The translations under genes were made by a program, and so were the position numbers. DNA of 12,894 nucleotides, taken from Pseudomonadota bacterium. GTDB taxonomy: Bacteria; Pseudomonadota; Alphaproteobacteria; Rhizobiales; Devosiaceae. The stretch covers positions 1-12,894 of the forward strand of contig JAEWCE010000326.1 of NCBI GenBank assembly GCA_023390785.1, in the 5' to 3' direction. Shown piece after piece: positions 1-6,872 of this stretch. Position 1 is the first letter of the stretch. The number at the start of each line of letters is the position of its first letter. The notes beneath the pieces are model-generated. The model made no database searches. It saw nothing but the letters and a program-made list of their open reading frames with translations, and had not been told where the DNA came from.

Positions 1-2550
1 CGCCGGCGTAGCAGCGCCCTCGACAGCCTCGGCGGCGTCGTTGTTGGCCGAAGCCTCCACCGCTGCCTCGATCTGTGCTTCGGTCTCGACCGGCGGCGTG
101 ATTTCGGCCGGCGCCGCGGCCTTGGGCGTGCGCCGCACGCGATAGCCGAGAGAAGTCAGGATGGAGTTGAAATCCTCACCCGCGGTGCCCAGCAGCGACG
201 TCATCTCCACCGTGACGCGGAAGCCGTTGCGCTCGGCGGCGCCGGCCGGCACCTCGCCCTGGTGCGTCTTCGCATCGAGCGCGATCAGCGGCCGGATGAT
301 GTCGGCCAGCCGCTCGAGGATGTCGACGCGCACCGCGCGCTTGCCGGCCACCTTGAAGCCTGCGACCTCGTAGAGCTTGGTCGAGATTTCCGGGTCGATC
401 TGGAACGATGTTCTTCCAGAAAGCACGATATGCGGCAGTTCGCTCACGCCGGGCTGGCGCAATCCGCCATGCTTCAGCGCGAACAGGATCAGCGCCAGCT
501 CGCGCGGCGCCGGCTTCAGCGCCAGCGGCACGTAGATGTGGTAGGCACCGAACTTGACGCCGAGCTTGCGCAGCTTGGCGCGCACGTCCTGGTCGAGGGC
601 CTTCACCTCGTCGGCCACCATCTGCCGTGGCAGGAGGCCGAGATTTTCGTACAGCCGGTAGGCGAGGCCGCGGGCGCTGCCCTCGAGGTCGGCGGGAGCC
701 TCGAGCTGCAATACCGGCTCGAGCACGGTGTTGATGTGATGGCGCAGCCAGAGCTGCAGCCGGTCCTGCACCCGCTCGAGATCGGAACCGGTGAGGCTCT
801 CGTCGGCCAAAACGATCAGGCGCGGCGCATAGAGGCCATCGCCTTCGGCGAGCGAGGCGACGACTTCGCCGCGCCAGCGCATCTGGCCGTCGGTCGACAG
901 CACGAACTCCTCGTTCGGAGCTCCGGCGAGCCGGTCGGCGCGCCTGGCGATCTCGGGTGCGATCACCTGTTGCGCGGCGCTCGCAAGCCCCTTGGCATCG
1001 GTGTCGCCGTCGGAGCGGGCGAGGGTAAACCTGAAGCCCTGGATGGAGCCGATAACGTGCCCTTCGAGACTGATCTCGCCGTGGTCGTTGATTTCGGGGG
1101 TAGCCATGGATCTGTCTCGCAAGTGACGCATCAACACGCTGGTGCGCCGGTCCACAAAACGCTGCGTGAGCCGCTCATGCAGCGCGTCACTCAGCCGGTC
1201 CTCGATGTCACGGGTCTTTTCGCGCCAATGTTGAGGGTCTTCAAGCCAGTTTTTCCGGTTGGCGACGTAGGTCCAGGTGCGGATCTGGCGGATCCGGTTG
1301 CTGAGGGTATCGATGTCGCCGGAGGCGTTGTCGCAGAAACGCACCTGCTCGGCAATCCAGTCGGTCGCCACCGCGCCATGCCGTCGCAAATCGGTATAAA
1401 TGCGGGTGATGATCTCGCCATGCTGTGCCGGTGAAATGTCGCGGTAGTCGGGAAGCGCGCAGCACTGCCACAACAATTCGACATTTGCGCGGCCAATGGC
1501 CAGGTCGCCGCCTTCGTTGCGCGCGACGAATTCGAGCGCCTGCTGGTCGGTGGCGATGGGTACGCGAGTCAGCGCCCGGTTGTCCGGTGTCAGCTCGAGG
1601 CTTCGCCGCAGCGTGTCGAGCGAGGTGAAGTCGAGCACGCTGTTGCGCCACTGCACCTGTCGCACCGGCTCGAAATCGTGGCCCTCGAGCGCCACCACCA
1701 GATCCTCCTCGAACGGAGCGGCATTGCCGGTGACGCCGAAGGTGCCGTTGTGCATGTGTCGCCCGGCGCGCCCGGCGATCTGGCCGAACTCAGCCGGCGT
1801 CAGCGGCCGCGTCTGATGGCCATCGAATTTGCGATCGTCGGCGAAGGCAACGTGATGCACGTCGAGGTTGAGCCCCATGCCGATGGCGTCGGTGGCGACG
1901 AGGAAGTCGACGTCGCCATTCTGGTACATCGCAACCTGGGCGTTGCGCGTGCGTGGGCTAAGGGCGCCCATCACCACCGCGGCGCCGCCGCGCTCGCGCC
2001 GGATCAGTTCGGCGATGGCATAGACCTCGCGCGCCGAGAAGGCGACGATGGCCGAGCGCGCCGGCTGGCGCGAGATCTTCTTGCTGCCCGCATAAAGCAG
2101 TGTCGAAAAGCGCGGTCGGTGGATGATCTCGGCTTCGGGCAGCAGCGTCCGGATCAGCGGCGCCATGGTGGCGGCGCCCAGCAGCAGCGTCTCGTGCGTG
2201 CCCCGCGCCTTGAGGATGCGGTCGGTGAACACGTGACCGCGGTCGAAATCGGTCGCCACCTGGATTTCATCGACGGCGAGGCAGTCGACCGGCATGTCGA
2301 GCGGCATTGCCTCTACGGTCGCCACCCAGTAGCGCGCCTTGGGCGGCACGATGCGCTCCTCACCGGTGACCAGCGCGACGATGTCCTTGCCGACGCGGTC
2401 GGCGACGCGCCCATAGACCTCGCGAGCAAGCAGGCGGAGCGGCAGCCCGATCATCCCCGTGCGGTGCGCCAGCATCCGCTCGATGGCGAAATAGGTCTTG
2501 CCCGTATTGGTGGGCCCAAGGATGGCCTTGAGGGAGGAGACGGCGGTCAT
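1..2550 (-). CDS. Suv3/MgpS-like superfamily 2 helicase, partial (N-terminal 850 aa)
   Basis: The minus-strand frame is open from an ATG at 2550 to the window edge with no stop, so the C-terminus is missing. It begins MTAVSSLKAILGPTNTGKT. The Walker A motif GPTNTGKT lies at residues 12-19, the Walker B box DEIQ at 94-97, a GAAT motif III-like stretch near 155, the helicase C segment ATDAIGMGLNLD at 219-230 and motif VI QIAGRAGR at 257-264. GPTNTGKT with DEIQ is characteristic of the Suv3/MgpS branch of DExH helicases, which unwind RNA or RNA/DNA hybrids. After residue ~300 a long region without recognised catalytic motifs follows. The last ~40 visible residues are Ala/Glu-rich and probably disordered. 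Only a weak ribosome site (TAGG) precedes the ATG, but the conserved P-loop begins 11 residues in, which supports this start. The substrate is not known; a role in RNA metabolism is inferred from the family. Confidence 0.93.
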   Translation of the reverse strand, partial: MTAVSSLKAILGPTNTGKTYFAIERMLAHRTGMIGLPLRLLAREVYGRVADRVGKDIVALVTGEERIVPPKARYWVATVEAMPLDMPVDCLAVDEIQVATDFDRGHVFTDRILKARGTHETLLLGAATMAPLIRTLLPEAEIIHRPRFSTLLYAGSKKISRQPARSAIVAFSAREVYAIAELIRRERGGAAVVMGALSPRTRNAQVAMYQNGDVDFLVATDAIGMGLNLDVHHVAFADDRKFDGHQTRPLTPAEFGQIAGRAGRHMHNGTFGVTGNAAPFEEDLVVALEGHDFEPVRQVQWRNSVLDFTSLDTLRRSLELTPDNRALTRVPIATDQQALEFVARNEGGDLAIGRANVELLWQCCALPDYRDISPAQHGEIITRIYTDLRRHGAVATDWIAEQVRFCDNASGDIDTLSNRIRQIRTWTYVANRKNWLEDPQHWREKTRDIEDRLSDALHERLTQRFVDRRTSVLMRHLRDRSMATPEINDHGEISLEGHVIGSIQGFRFTLARSDGDTDAKGLASAAQQVIAPEIARRADRLAGAPNEEFVLSTDGQMRWRGEVVASLAEGDGLYAPRLIVLADESLTGSDLERVQDRLQLWLRHHINTVLEPVLQLEAPADLEGSARGLAYRLYENLGLLPRQMVADEVKALDQDVRAKLRKLGVKFGAYHIYVPLALKPAPRELALILFALKHGGLRQPGVSELPHIVLSGRTSFQIDPEISTKLYEVAGFKVAGKRAVRVDILERLADIIRPLIALDAKTHQGEVPAGAAERNGFRVTVEMTSLLGTAGEDFNSILTSLGYRVRRTPKAAAPAEITPPVETEAQIEAAVEASANNDAAEAVEGAATPA

Positions 2551-3106
2551 CGCGGCCTATGTAGGGGAGGATGCGTCCCCGGCCTAGGGGAATTGCATGC
2601 GTTAACGAGTGAAACAAAGTGAGAACGAACAGGGGGAGAATCGGCTGCATTGCGCAAATGCCCATTTGTTCCCCCCTACATCTGGTGGGTGCTGCCGAGA
2701 CGTCGCGCAATCGCGGCCACAACCTGGTCCATGCGGGGCGAAAGCGTGGCCAGGCGGTTCACACTGCTTACGATTTTATTGATTTTCGACGGAATTGCTC
2801 CCGACTCATGCGCCGGTAAACGAGCGGTAAAGCCGCCGGCCGGCAAGTTTCTGCACGCCGTCACGATGATTGCCAGGTGCCGCCGCGCTCTCGGAGGCGC
2901 GTGTTGGCAAAAAAGCCGTTGACCGTCCCAGAACGGCACGGCCGAAATCTTTACCCTTGGGTAACCATAATTGTGGCGGCGGCGGCAAAGTCCGTTCCGC
3001 ATGGCTTCGCGTGCGAACCGGCTGTCTCCGTTTCGGTCAGTTCATGGCGCCGGGCAGCAACCAGATGGGGTCCGGCCGCTTCTGCTTGCAGCTTCAAGGA
3101 GCCATC
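2551..3106. other. Divergent non-coding region between helicase and flavoprotein genes
   Basis: This 556-base stretch lies between two divergently transcribed genes. I see no convincing gene in it: the short open frames on both strands lack ribosome sites and family resemblance. It is locally more AT-rich than its surroundings, for example near 2770-2790. It contains an AAAC-N7-GAAC element (2612-2626) close to the alphaproteobacterial LexA box, an inverted repeat CAAATG-CC-CATTTG (2655-2668), and TTACCC-TT-GGGTAA (2951-2964) running into GTAACCAT, which resembles a CtrA half-site. It presumably holds both promoters, but none matches the consensus well. Confidence 0.6.
2612..2626 (-). promoter_or_regulatory. 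Possible degenerate LexA (SOS) box upstream of helicase
   Basis: Read on the minus strand this is GTTC-TCACTTT-GTTT, one base away from the alphaproteobacterial LexA consensus GTTC-N7-GTTC. It ends about 60 bases upstream of the helicase ATG, a reasonable operator position. A one-mismatch match to eight fixed bases is not rare by chance, so this is weak evidence. Confidence 0.22.
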
Positions 3107-4183
3107 ATGGTCGACACTCCACCGGCGCGCAAAGTCATGCCCAGTGCCACCCTCAGCGAAAGCGAGTTCAAGCGGCGCTTCGCCTCGCAGTTCATCGACC
3201 CTGCCTTCGATGGCCTCAAGCCTGAGTTGGAGGCCGTCGCCAGCGCGGCGTGGGATGGCTACAGTCATTCGCGCAAGGCGCCGCGCACGCGCAAAGCCGG
3301 TCCGGGTTACGCCGATCCCGACTACGACATCGCCATCGACTGGCTCGAGGCGAAAGCGGCCATCGATGCCGCGCAGCGCGAACACGACGGCGAGGGGCCG
3401 CGGCGGGTACTGCTGATCAACGGCTCATCGCGCAGCGAAAACACCTGTCCGGGCGAGAGCTCAAAGAGCTGGCGTCTGGTCGATATGGCACGCGAGGCCA
3501 TCGGGCAGGCCGGCCTCGTGACCGAGGTGCTCGACCTCAGCCGGCTCGCCTCCGAATACGGACGCAACATCCATCCATGCAAAGCGTGCTTTTCCACGGC
3601 GGCGGCGCTCTGCCACTGGCCATGTTCGTGCTACCCCAATTATTCGCTCGGCCAGACGCAGGACTGGATGAACGAGATCTACCCCATGTGGGTGCGAGCG
3701 CACGGCATCATGATCGTGTCGCCGGTCAACTGGTACGCGCCCTCTTCGCCGATCAAGCTGATGATGGACCGCATGGTGTGCGCCGACGGCGGCAACCCCG
3801 ACCCCAGCAGCACGCACGGCAAGACCGTCCCCGAAGCCAAGGCGCTCGAACTGGGCGGCTGGGACTATCCGCGCCATCTCAAGGGGCGGCTGTTCTCGGT
3901 GATCGTGCATGGCGACGTCGAGGGCGCCGAGAACGTGCGCCGGTCCCTCAGCGATTGGCTGGCCTTCATGCAGCTCGAGGCTGCCGGCAACAAGGCCGAG
4001 CTCGACCGTTACATCGGCTATTGGGAGCCGTATGCCACCTCGCACGAGGCGCTCGACCGCAATCTCGAGATCCAGGGCGAAGTTCGTCAGGCCGCCGCGA
4101 CGCTGGCGGAGGCGGTGAAGGCCAAGGCCGAGGGACGGTGGACAAGCGCCGGCGCCGGGCTTACCCCGCCGCGGCAGAAATGA
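3107..4183 (+). CDS. NADPH-dependent FMN reductase / flavodoxin-fold protein with Cys cluster
   Basis: The product is 358 aa. The ATG at 3107 was chosen because a good Shine-Dalgarno AAGGAG (3096-3101) sits 5 bases upstream. The frame is open further back, to 2870, but that part shows no family resemblance. A charged N-terminal extension of about 98 residues precedes a flavodoxin-like core that starts at RRVLLINGSSRSENTCPGESS (about 99-119), whose GSSRS loop is the usual FMN phosphate-binding site of FMN reductases. Residues 158-175 carry five cysteines spaced C-X2-C-X7-C-X3-C-X-C, followed by YPN. The segment SPVNWYAPSSPIKLMMDRMVCADGG (about 205-229) is the second conserved flavin/dimer region of the family. 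It is probably a cytoplasmic flavoenzyme acting on quinone-like or nitro-aromatic substrates, but the substrate is not predictable. The gene stands alone and converges on the DUF3108 gene six bases downstream. Confidence 0.88.
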   Translation: MVDTPPARKVMPSATLSESEFKRRFASQFIDPAFDGLKPELEAVASAAWDGYSHSRKAPRTRKAGPGYADPDYDIAIDWLEAKAAIDAAQREHDGEGPRRVLLINGSSRSENTCPGESSKSWRLVDMAREAIGQAGLVTEVLDLSRLASEYGRNIHPCKACFSTAAALCHWPCSCYPNYSLGQTQDWMNEIYPMWVRAHGIMIVSPVNWYAPSSPIKLMMDRMVCADGGNPDPSSTHGKTVPEAKALELGGWDYPRHLKGRLFSVIVHGDVEGAENVRRSLSDWLAFMQLEAAGNKAELDRYIGYWEPYATSHEALDRNLEIQGEVRQAAATLAEAVKAKAEGRWTSAGAGLTPPRQK

Positions 4184-4189
4184 TGCGGC

Positions 4190-4978
4190 TCAGTTGAGGC
4201 TGGTCAGCACCATAGACAGGTCGCCCATCGAGGTGGTCAGCAGCACCCGATAGGGGATGAAGTAGCCGCTGTCGCGCAGCGGCGCGAACCAGACGAGGAT
4301 ACGATCGTCCTGCGCCAGCGCATTGGTCAGCTCGCTGGTGGTGTAGTGGCCCGAGATCGGCTTGTACTTCACCTTGCACAGCACCACCGGCCCCTGGTAG
4401 CCGGTGCGCGGACTGGTCGCTGTGTCGTCCTTGGCATAGCTGAAATTGAGATCGAAGCGCTCGATGCCGGTGAAGATCGGCGCGTGCCGGCTGCACAGTG
4501 AGCGGTCGAGCGTGTTGCCCTTCAGGATGAACGAGGCGAGGAAGTCGTTGACGCCAAGCAACTGGCTGCGCTCGATCGGGATGCGGTTGATATTGTTGAC
4601 GATGGGCGGGGTAACGACGAAGGCGCTGACGTTGGCATTGGCATAGGTCACCTGCACCCGGAACTCGTCGCCGCCCGAATGGGTGGTGAGGTTGAAGGCG
4701 CTGGAAACGAGCCCGTCGCCGGTCACCGCGCCGGTCGAGGAGGCGCGGGCGGTGCCGGCGGCCACCAATTGCGCAAAGCCGCTGACGGTGGCGTTGAGGT
4801 CGAGGTCATAGGCGGTCCCGGTCACAGCGAACTTGAAATTGGCGGTGGCAATGATGTTGCCGCCGAGGTTCACGACATAGGTGGCGGTCGCCGCCGTGTC
4901 GGCCAGGGCCGTTCCGGCGAGCACCAGACAGAATGCCAGGGCGGCGGGCAGCGTCTTGAAGAGGCGGGCAAAGGCCAA
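4190..4978 (-). CDS. DUF3108 domain-containing exported protein
   Basis: The likely product is 262 aa starting at TTG 4978. This start puts a clean signal peptide at the N-terminus: a short positive n-region (AFARLFK), a hydrophobic core (LPAALAFCLVLAG) and an ALA-D cleavage site near residue 26. GAGGG lies about 6 bases upstream of the TTG. An ATG at 5098 in the same frame would add 40 Arg/Pro-rich residues, spoil the signal peptide and overlap the rpmB promoter. The mature part is beta-rich (ATYVVNLGGNIIATANFKFAV, then SGGDEFRVQVTYAN), as in DUF3108 proteins, which are predicted periplasmic or envelope proteins of unknown function. Two cysteines (SLCSRH and VVLCKVKY) could form a disulfide after export. 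The gene is divergent from rpmB, an arrangement familiar from Rhizobiales. The assignment rests on overall resemblance rather than on catalytic motifs. Confidence 0.8.
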   Translation of the reverse strand: MAFARLFKTLPAALAFCLVLAGTALADTAATATYVVNLGGNIIATANFKFAVTGTAYDLDLNATVSGFAQLVAAGTARASSTGAVTGDGLVSSAFNLTTHSGGDEFRVQVTYANANVSAFVVTPPIVNNINRIPIERSQLLGVNDFLASFILKGNTLDRSLCSRHAPIFTGIERFDLNFSYAKDDTATSPRTGYQGPVVLCKVKYKPISGHYTTSELTNALAQDDRILVWFAPLRDSGYFIPYRVLLTTSMGDLSMVLTSLN

Positions 4979-5082
4979 GTCGGACCCTCGGGTTCGAACG
5001 GCCCCGGAGGGGGCGAATCGCGGCGAAGTGCCAAATTGCCTGCGTCTCCGCGGGGGCGCAAGGCGTTCACGCACAGCTTGGC

Positions 5083-5111
5083 TTGACGAAAATGGCACGG
5101 TTCTTTATGGA
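5083..5111 (+). promoter_or_regulatory. Sigma-70-type promoter of rpmB
   Basis: The sequence CTTGACG gives a -35 TTGACG at 5083-5088. After exactly 17 bases comes a -10 TATGGA at 5106-5111, inside TTTATGGA. CTTGACG is the preferred -35 of alphaproteobacterial housekeeping promoters. Transcription would start near 5118, leaving a leader of about 70 bases before rpmB. Confidence 0.6.
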
Positions 5112-5136
5112 GCAGCCTCGATCAAGGTAGACCTCA

Positions 5137-5169
5137 GGCCCGCCGCGGGAAAATGCCCGCCACCGGGCC
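5137..5169 (+). promoter_or_regulatory. Nested hairpin in the rpmB leader, followed by GTTTTG
   Basis: The outer arms GGCCCG (5137-5142) and CGGGCC (5164-5169) pair perfectly. Inside them, GCGGG (5145-5149) pairs with CCCGC (5156-5160) around an AAAATG loop. The hairpin lies wholly within the predicted rpmB leader and is followed by GTTTTG, a short U-run like a weak intrinsic terminator. The rpmB start is 20 bases further on. It could be an attenuator or a translational control element for L28; that function is inference. Confidence 0.5.
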
Positions 5170-5189
5170 GTTTTGACAGGATTTTCAAA

Positions 5190-5474
5190 ATGGCACGCCG
5201 CTGCGAGCTGACCGGCAAGGGTGTGATGGTGGGCAACAATGTGAGCCACGCCCTCAACCGCACCAAGCGCCGCTTCCTTCCCAATCTGCTCAACGTGTCG
5301 CTGATTTCCGACGCGCTGGGGCGCACCGTGAAGCTGCGCATCTCGGCCAACGCGCTGCGCTCGGTCGAGCACCGCGGCGGGCTCGACGCGTTCCTGGTCA
5401 AGGCCGACGACGCCGATCTGTCGCCGAACGCGCTGGCGCTGAAGAAGGAAGTGCGGGCCGCGCTCGCCGCCTGA
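5190..5474 (+). CDS. rpmB: 50S ribosomal protein L28
   Basis: The product is 94 aa, a normal length for proteobacterial L28. It starts MARRCELTGKGVMVGNNVSHALNRTKRR, which is the diagnostic L28 N-terminus (CxLTGK, GNNVSHA, TKRRF). It continues with RFLPNLLNVSLIS and a basic central beta region (GRTVKLRISANALRSVEH). It belongs to the large ribosomal subunit. The start is fixed by this conserved N-terminus, although the ribosome site (ACAGG, about 10 bases upstream) is weak. A clear promoter lies about 80 bases upstream and a terminator-like hairpin follows the stop, so it may be transcribed as a single gene. Confidence 0.98.
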   Translation: MARRCELTGKGVMVGNNVSHALNRTKRRFLPNLLNVSLISDALGRTVKLRISANALRSVEHRGGLDAFLVKADDADLSPNALALKKEVRAALAA

Positions 5475-5500
5475 ACTTCGCCTCGGGTATAGAATTTTCG

Positions 5501-5537
5501 ACCGCGCCCGCCTCCCGGCCGGCGCGGTTTGCATTTT
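5501..5537 (+). terminator. Intrinsic terminator-like hairpin after rpmB
   Basis: The 8-bp perfect arms ACCGCGCC (5501-5508) and GGCGCGGT (5521-5528) enclose a 12-base loop. They are followed by TTGCATTTT, an interrupted T-run. It sits 26 bases after the rpmB stop, the expected place for a terminator. The U-tract is imperfect, so read-through into the next gene is possible. Confidence 0.6.
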
Positions 5538-5549
5538 ACGGGCGCCGGT

Positions 5550-5574
5550 CTGATGCCGGACCGCCCGGTATCAG
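5550..5574 (+). promoter_or_regulatory. 10-bp hairpin abutting the ribosome-binding site of the VUT gene
   Basis: CTGATGCCGG (5550-5559) pairs with CCGGTATCAG (5565-5574) through 10 base pairs, one of them a G-U wobble, around the loop ACCGC. The Shine-Dalgarno AAAGG (5575-5579) begins at the next base and the ATG is at 5586. No T-run follows, so it does not look like a terminator. Its position suggests translational control or mRNA protection. Confidence 0.5.
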
Positions 5575-5585
5575 AAAGGTGCGAT

Positions 5586-6221
5586 ATGTTCGCTCGCTTC
5601 GCCATGGCTGTCGCCGCCATGATCGCAGTCGTGACCGCCTCCAATATTCTCGTGCAGTTTCCGGTCGAGGCGGATCTCGGCCCGATCCATCTGGGCGACA
5701 TCCTCACCTGGGGCGCCTTCACCTACCCCTTCGCCTTCCTCGTCTCCGATCTGACCAATCGCTATGACGGGCCGGGTCGCGCCCGCGCCGTGGTGCTGGT
5801 CGGCTTCGCCGTGGCGCTGTGCCTCTCCGCCTATTTGTCGACGCCGCGCATCGCCATCGCCTCGGCCACGGCGTTCCTCGTCGGGCAATTGCTCGACATC
5901 GCCGTGTTCTCGCGGCTCAGGAACCGCTTCTGGCTGCTGCCGCCGCTCAGCGCTTCACTGCTGGGCTCGCTGATCGACACGGTGATCTTCTTTTCCATCG
6001 CCTTTGCACCGGCCTTCGGTGCGATCGATATCTGGTTCGGCATGGCCGACGGCTCGCTCGGCATGGGCGCGCCGTGGCTCGGCGTCGGCGCCGAAGTGCC
6101 GCTGTGGCTGTCGCTCGCCAGCGGCGATTTCAGCGTGAAGTTCCTGGCCGCGCTGCTGCTGCTGATGCCTTACCGCCTGCTGATGAACGCGGTGATGCCG
6201 TTGCGGCCGGCAGCGGCGTAA
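5586..6221 (+). CDS. VUT family (COG1738) transporter, probable queuosine precursor transporter
   Basis: The product is 211 aa and very hydrophobic. The ATG at 5586 was preferred over an upstream in-frame ATG because AAAGG lies 6 bases before it and because it removes a hydrophilic extension that would overlap the hairpin. About six membrane segments are visible: residues ~5-23, 35-55, 66-84, 90-108, 123-145 and 185-204. Family features include the DLTNRYDGP loop (55-63), GQLLDIAVFSRLRNR (100-114) and LGSLIDTVIFF (126-136), where acidic residues sit inside membrane segments as in YhhQ-type proteins. YhhQ of E. coli takes up preQ0/preQ1 for queuosine synthesis; substrate assignment here is by family only. 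The 3' end overlaps the convergent DUF2442 frame by 92 bases. Confidence 0.85.
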   Translation: MFARFAMAVAAMIAVVTASNILVQFPVEADLGPIHLGDILTWGAFTYPFAFLVSDLTNRYDGPGRARAVVLVGFAVALCLSAYLSTPRIAIASATAFLVGQLLDIAVFSRLRNRFWLLPPLSASLLGSLIDTVIFFSIAFAPAFGAIDIWFGMADGSLGMGAPWLGVGAEVPLWLSLASGDFSVKFLAALLLLMPYRLLMNAVMPLRPAAA

Positions 6222-6633
6222 CGGTGGTGGCCGCCTTGCGCGGCCGCCCGCCCTTCTTGCCATTGGCCCGGGCCGCCGCGGCCTTGGCCGGCGACTTGGC
6301 CTGGCCGGCGAGCCTCGCCATGTATTTGCGCGTGCCGAAGATGCCGGCGAGCAGGCCGGGCACGGTGAAGCCCTCGTTCAAATTCTCCCAATGCAGCGCA
6401 AAGCCATCACCGACGATGGTGATCTGTTCGAGCTCGTCATCGGTCGCATTCTCCAGCCCCTGGGCCAGGCGTGCCGGGAAGATGAAGGTGCTGCCGTTCC
6501 TGAGGTCGATCACGACCCGGCCCGTCTTGCGGTCGTAGCGGGCCGTCGCGGCGCGCGGCTCCGTCAGGTCGGCGATACGGCCACGTTCGAGGGCCGCGTC
6601 GATTTCTTCGTCGGTGATGTCAACGCCCGCCAT
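6130..6633 (-). CDS. DUF2442 domain-containing protein with AT-hook-like tail
   Basis: The product is 167 aa. The ATG at 6633 follows GGAG (6645-6642) by 8 bases. A GTG at 6642 in the same frame is less likely because it lies within that ribosome site. Residues ~1-100 (ITDEEIDAALERGRI, ARYDRKTGRVVIDLRNGSTFIFPARLAQGLENA, ALHWENLNEGFTVPGLLAGIFG) match the small DUF2442 fold. An Ala/Lys-rich segment follows, with KKGGRPRK (about 126-133) resembling an AT-hook core. The final ~35 residues are low complexity and overlap the end of the VUT gene by 92 bases, so the true C-terminus may differ. Its start overlaps the end of the DUF4160 frame by 14 bases, implying translational coupling. DUF2442 next to DUF4160 is a recurrent small-gene pair, toxin-antitoxin-like in layout, but the function is not established here. 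Confidence 0.8.
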   Translation of the reverse strand: MAGVDITDEEIDAALERGRIADLTEPRAATARYDRKTGRVVIDLRNGSTFIFPARLAQGLENATDDELEQITIVGDGFALHWENLNEGFTVPGLLAGIFGTRKYMARLAGQAKSPAKAAAARANGKKGGRPRKAATTVTPLPAATASPRSSAGGKASAAAARPGTSR

Positions 6634-6864
6634 GAATCTCACTCCGAACCTGCAGCAGCCGGGCGCGATGTTCGGTCACCAGCCGCAATGCTTTGCGGAT
6701 CTCGCCGCGTGTCATCGCCGATGCTTTGACAAGCTCGGGCCGGCCATCGCCACCGACGAGAACGATCTTGGCCTTGCCGCCACAATAGACGTGGACGTGG
6801 GGCGGGTCGTGGTCGTCCTTGTAGATGGCGATCTGCAGACCTGCGAGCGCAGCACCGTGATCAT
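6620..6864 (-). pseudogene. DUF4160 domain protein, frameshifted
   Basis: The reading frame is split. ATG 6864 gives MITVLRSQ; after 6841 the frame must change by one base to continue LQIAIYKDDHDPPHVHVY, then GGKAKIVLVGGDGRPELVKAS and MTRGEIRKALRLVTEHRARLLQVRSEIHGGR, ending at TGA 6622-6620. The HDPPHVHV motif and the (I/L)xIxIYKDD start are typical of DUF4160, and the repaired length of 81 aa is normal. A single extra G in CAGG around 6840-6841 would restore the frame, so it is either a recent one-base deletion or a sequencing error. The downstream frame alone has no ATG, GTG or TTG start between the upstream stop and this motif; only CTG is available. The ribosome site is poor. It overlaps the DUF2442 start by 14 bases and has a palindrome 8 bases upstream. 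Confidence 0.8.
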
Positions 6865-6872
6865 GCCGTCAT

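Noticed and set aside
262..1434. 390-codon open frame on the plus strand
   Set aside because: It lies antisense to the helicase, has no family resemblance or ribosome site, and is rich in His/Gln/Arg, as expected from the complement of a high-GC gene.
2870..3106. N-terminal extension of the flavoprotein frame
   Set aside because: The frame is open but the sequence shows no family similarity, and the strong AAGGAG site points to ATG 3107.
4979..5098. ATG start of the DUF3108 gene at 5098
   Set aside because: It would place 40 basic residues before the signal peptide and overlap the rpmB promoter; TTG 4978 gives a normal signal peptide and a ribosome site.
5475..5585. Known preQ1 riboswitch before the VUT gene
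   Set aside because: The hairpin is strong but I cannot see the A-rich tail and pseudoknot pairing of preQ1 class I, or the layout of classes II/III, so only an unnamed hairpin is reported.
6836..6848. Programmed ribosomal frameshift in DUF4160
   Set aside because: There is no X-XXY-YYZ slippery heptamer or obvious stimulatory structure; deletion or sequence error is simpler.
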